This document shows positions 62,071 to 64,000 of a DNA stretch of 64,000 nt, in pieces (the first letter of the stretch is position 1; each line of letters begins with the position of its first letter). A program made the position numbers and the translations under genes. The notes below the pieces were generated by a model, which was not told the DNA's origin, ran no database searches, and saw only the letters and a program-made list of their open reading frames with translations. The DNA is from Nitrincola sp048264025 (lineage in GTDB: Bacteria; Pseudomonadota; Gammaproteobacteria; Pseudomonadales; Balneatricaceae), in the NCBI RefSeq assembly GCF_048264025.1, contig NZ_JBLXDN010000001.1, forward strand, positions 310,001 through 374,000, in the 5' to 3' direction.

Positions 62071-62111
62071 CTTAAACAGTTACGGGGTCATGAGCCCCGC
62101 AACTGTTTAAG
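62071..62111. terminator. Long hairpin between convergent sulP and dsrE-like genes
   Basis: CTTAAACAGTT, one mismatch, CGGGG, a seven-base loop, CCCCG and AACTGTTTAAG form a 16-pair stem. It lies just after the sulP stop and before the dsrE-like stop on the other strand, so it can serve both. The T-run is short. Confidence 0.65.
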
Positions 62112-62139
62112 GTGTAACAGCACGGAATAGTGCTACTTG

Positions 62140-62577
62140 TTAGAAGCTGAATACACGTGTATCCGTAGCCAACATTTTTTCAGCCATCGCAGGTGGCACG
62201 GCAACGTCAACACCTTCACGCAGGGCATCCCTGGCATTACCACTGTTAGGCAAATACAAGGCACACACACTCACGCTTGCGCCACCCTGTTGCAACTTCA
62301 TCATTAATTGTTCTGGCGTCACATCGTTTGGCTTTAACTCTTCACTAACGGTTTCCTGCAAGGCAAGATCCCCAGCTTCGTCGCAGAGCAGCACATCGAC
62401 TTGCGTTCCCTGGTCCTGCATAGCATTCCCTAGCACCATAGCCATGCCTTGAGTCTGAAGTGACCCGCTGTTGACCAGGATTAAGGCTTTCTCAACGCTG
62501 TGATCGCTTGCTTGAACAGCCATAGGAACCATCAGGCTTGCAGCTAAAAACAGTGTGGCGTAGTTACTTTTCTTCAT
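62140..62577 (-). CDS. Periplasmic DsrE-family protein
   Basis: 145-residue protein with an N-terminal signal peptide (about residues 1-23, ending AVQA) and a DsrE-like fold. KALILVNSGSLQTQGMAMVLG and DVLLCDEAGDLAL are the family patterns, and a cysteine in VSVCALYLPNSG matches the conserved sulfur-carrying Cys position. DsrE-family proteins carry or transfer sulfur; a periplasmic version is less usual. It faces the persulfide cluster convergently and has the same ATTAGA-N4-TCTAAT palindrome in its promoter region. Confidence 0.85.
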   Translation of the reverse strand: MKKSNYATLFLAASLMVPMAVQASDHSVEKALILVNSGSLQTQGMAMVLGNAMQDQGTQVDVLLCDEAGDLALQETVSEELKPNDVTPEQLMMKLQQGGASVSVCALYLPNSGNARDALREGVDVAVPPAMAEKMLATDTRVFSF

Positions 62578-62619
62578 TTGCCTTCTCCACTTTATGAGTT
62601 ATTGAATGACACAATAACA

Positions 62620-62637
62620 CATTAGAACAATCTAATG
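62620..62637. promoter_or_regulatory. Palindromic operator upstream of the dsrE-like gene
   Basis: CATTAGA-ACAA-TCTAATG has perfect seven-base arms, 43 bases upstream of the dsrE-like ATG. It shares the ATTAGA-N4-TCTAA core with the site before the peroxiredoxin gene (58216), suggesting one regulator for both arms of the sulfur cluster. Confidence 0.65.
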
Positions 62638-62699
62638 TTAGTGGAGCTAGAATTATTACCTGTTGCTACACAGGTAATCTTAAAGTATTAATCTACAAA

Positions 62700-63124
62700 T
62701 CAGTCATTAATCCGGTCAAGCGACTTAGCCAGCTCGTCTATACGAGATCGAGTTGCTTCAACCAGTTTAGTAATCTGGCCGGCAGAGTCCGATGAACGGC
62801 TGGCCAGGTCACGCACTTCTGAGGCCACTACAGCAAAGCCTCGACCAGCCTCACCCGCGCGAGCCGCTTCGATCGCGGCATTAAGTGCCAGCAGGTTGGT
62901 TTGCCCGGCAATCCCGGCAATACTGCCGACAATATTACCGATCTCATTACCGACACTCAGCAACTCACCCATCGCCTGATTGGTTTCTTTTAACGCAATC
63001 TGTCGGTCAGTAATATCAACCCCGAAGACAACATAACGGGTCACTTTGCCTTCAAAGTCGTTCAGTTCACAAATGCGCGCATCAAACGATCGCAGCAGGC
63101 CTTTATGAATCACACCGGCTTTCG
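62700..63124 (-). pseudogene. 3' part of a PAS-type chemoreceptor gene, cut by an IS element
   Basis: C-terminal portion of a soluble or PAS-linked methyl-accepting protein. The visible sequence is the end of a PAS domain (TRYVVFGVDITDRQ), a short linker and the signalling tip NLLALNAAIEAARAGEAGRGFAVV, with ASEVRDLASRSSDSAGQI following. Upstream the frame runs open until it meets the left end of an IS3-family element at about 63125. The N-terminal part must lie beyond the IS, outside the window. The receptor is therefore probably inactive unless a fusion transcript forms. Confidence 0.85.
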
Positions 63125-63155
63125 TGGAGGCCTATTTCTTTGAGAGAATAAGGCT

Positions 63156-63479
63156 ATGAAAAACTCTAACAGATACTCCCCCGAAGTTCGTGAGCGTGCC
63201 GTGCGTATGGTTCAAGAACACCTGAATGATTATCCATCTGAGTGGGCCGCTATTGAGTCCATTGCACCTAAGATTGGCTGTGTACCTCAGACCCTCCACG
63301 GCTGGTTACGCCGCCATCAGACGGATACAGGTCAGCGCTCTGGTCAAACCACTGATGAGCGTGAACGCATGAAAGCGCTTGAGCGTGAGAATCGAGAGCT
63401 GCGCAAAGCCAATGAAATTCTTCGACTAGCTAGTGCTTATTTTGCCAAGGCGGAGCTCGACCGCCGTACCAAACATTGA
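63156..63479 (+). CDS. IS3-family transposase OrfA
   Basis: 107-residue DNA-binding protein of the element. An HTH region (RYSPEVRERAVRMVQEH and IAPKIGCVPQTLHGWLRRH) is followed by a leucine-zipper-like helix (RMKALERENRELRKANEILRL split over about residues 68-88). The ending AKAELDRRTKH and stop overlap the start of orfB. Frameshifting near the end would give the OrfAB transposase. Confidence 0.93.
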   Translation: MKNSNRYSPEVRERAVRMVQEHLNDYPSEWAAIESIAPKIGCVPQTLHGWLRRHQTDTGQRSGQTTDERERMKALERENRELRKANEILRLASAYFAKAELDRRTKH

Positions 63480-64000
63480 TTGCTTTTGTTGATGAGTATC
63501 GTGACCAATACGGAGTCGAGCCGATCTGTCGAATCCTGCAGATTGCTCCGTCGGGTTACTACAAGCAGGTCGCCAGAGCTCGTGATCCTGAGTTGCGCCC
63601 TGACCGCAGTAAACGGGATGACCAGCTCTGTGTTGAAATCCAGCGTGTCTGGGATGACAACATGCAATGTTACGGTGTAGTCAAGGTCTGGAAGCAGCTT
63701 CTACGGGAGCAGGTTGAGGTGGCTCGATGCACCGTGAGGCGCCTGATGCAGCGTCTTGGCTTACAGGGTGTGCGTCGAGGCCAAGCTGTCCGCACCACGG
63801 TACCGGATGATAAAGCCGCCTACCCACAAGACAGGGTTCAGCGCTATTTCCATGCTGATCAGCCCAACCAGTTGTGGGTATCGGACTTCACGTATGTCTC
63901 GACCTGGCAGGGTTGGCTCTATGTGGCTTTTGTGATCGATGTCTTTGCACGTCGCATTGTGGGCTGGCGGGTCAGCAACCGTATGCAGACTGATTTCGTT
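63476..64000 (+). CDS. IS3-family transposase OrfB (DDE), 3' end outside window
   Basis: Integrase-type catalytic part, open through the right edge. A first codon TTG (63476) reads LIAFVDEYRDQYGVEPICRI, overlapping the OrfA stop. HTH_21-like QIAPSGYYKQ follows. The first catalytic Asp lies in LWVSDFTYVS and the second in FVIDVFARRIVGW; the Glu is beyond the edge. Normally made by -1 frameshifting from orfA. Confidence 0.9.
   Translation, partial: MIAFVDEYRDQYGVEPICRILQIAPSGYYKQVARARDPELRPDRSKRDDQLCVEIQRVWDDNMQCYGVVKVWKQLLREQVEVARCTVRRLMQRLGLQGVRRGQAVRTTVPDDKAAYPQDRVQRYFHADQPNQLWVSDFTYVSTWQGWLYVAFVIDVFARRIVGWRVSNRMQTDFV

Larger units (their letters stand above)
63125..64000 (+). mobile_element. 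IS3-family insertion sequence, right end outside window
   Basis: Contains orfA (63156-63479) and the 5' part of orfB, arranged with orfB in the -1 frame as in IS3-family elements. The left end is placed at the TGGAGGCC near 63125, where the chemoreceptor frame is lost. The terminal inverted repeat and the target duplication cannot be confirmed because the right end is missing. Confidence 0.85.

Noticed and set aside
54451..64000. A genomic island carrying an anti-phage or toxin-antitoxin system in the accessory stretch
   Set aside because: No integrase, attachment repeat, restriction, nuclease or toxin-antitoxin genes are seen; only one IS element marks mobility.

Overview
The window is chromosomal DNA of a gammaproteobacterium. 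Gene content and order (rpoN-hpf-ptsN-rapZ-npr downstream of kdsDC-lptCAB, divergent mlaFEDCB, lptD-surA-pdxA-rsmA-apaG, murU/amgK, gatCAB, Na+-type motor genes) point to a marine or halophilic member of the Oceanospirillales/Pseudomonadales side of the class. The exact genus cannot be read from the sequence.

Layout. 1-2292: groESL (groEL cut by the left edge) behind a sigma-32 promoter, then fxsA. 2.5-5.7 kb: an SDR reductase, yajQ, panE and a PPK2 kinase. 5.7-11.8 kb: a vitamin B12 block. btuF-btuC-btuD and a degenerate PduO-like adenosyltransferase run leftward; a cobalamin riboswitch, btuB and a bona fide PduO-type adenosyltransferase run rightward. 11.8-17.9 kb: zapG, a Nif3-like protein, a DegS-type protease, and ibaG-murA-hisG-hisD. 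18-26 kb: mlaFEDCB (phospholipid traffic) divergent from kdsD-kdsC-lptC-lptA-lptB (LPS synthesis and export), with rpoN, hpf, ptsN, rapZ, npr and darP following. 28.6-36.8 kb: yhdP, rng, maf and mreDCB on the minus strand. 36.9-40.2 kb: gatCAB. 40.2-45.6 kb: a di-heme cytochrome c peroxidase behind a perfect FNR/ANR box, rpe, a DUF3530 protein, djlA, murU and amgK. 45.7-52.1 kb: lptD-surA-pdxA-rsmA-apaG. 52.1-54.3 kb: motA/motB-like stator genes, a PilZ protein and an initiator tRNA. 54.4-64 kb is the accessory part: a dCache chemoreceptor, a csbD-like gene, a decayed small locus with an 8-bp tandem repeat, a NifX-like protein, a sulfur/persulfide cluster (1-Cys peroxiredoxin, persulfide dioxygenase, DUF442 protein, SulP permease, convergent DsrE protein) and a PAS-chemoreceptor gene cut by an IS3-family insertion that runs off the right edge.

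Most of the window is ordinary envelope-biogenesis and housekeeping sequence, so no complete undescribed system is claimed. The observations most worth checking are: the degenerate PduO paralogue translationally packed into btuFCD; tandem GGA-loop hairpins after btuB; a paired palindrome flanking the groESL heat-shock promoter; a GTTAC/GTAAC palindrome cluster between the mla and kds/lpt operons; a shared ATTAGA-N4-TCTAAW palindrome in front of the two arms of the sulfur cluster; a duplicated WxCx5GxWxC motif in LptD; and a membrane-protein gene broken by a one-base lesion plus two extra 8-bp repeat units.
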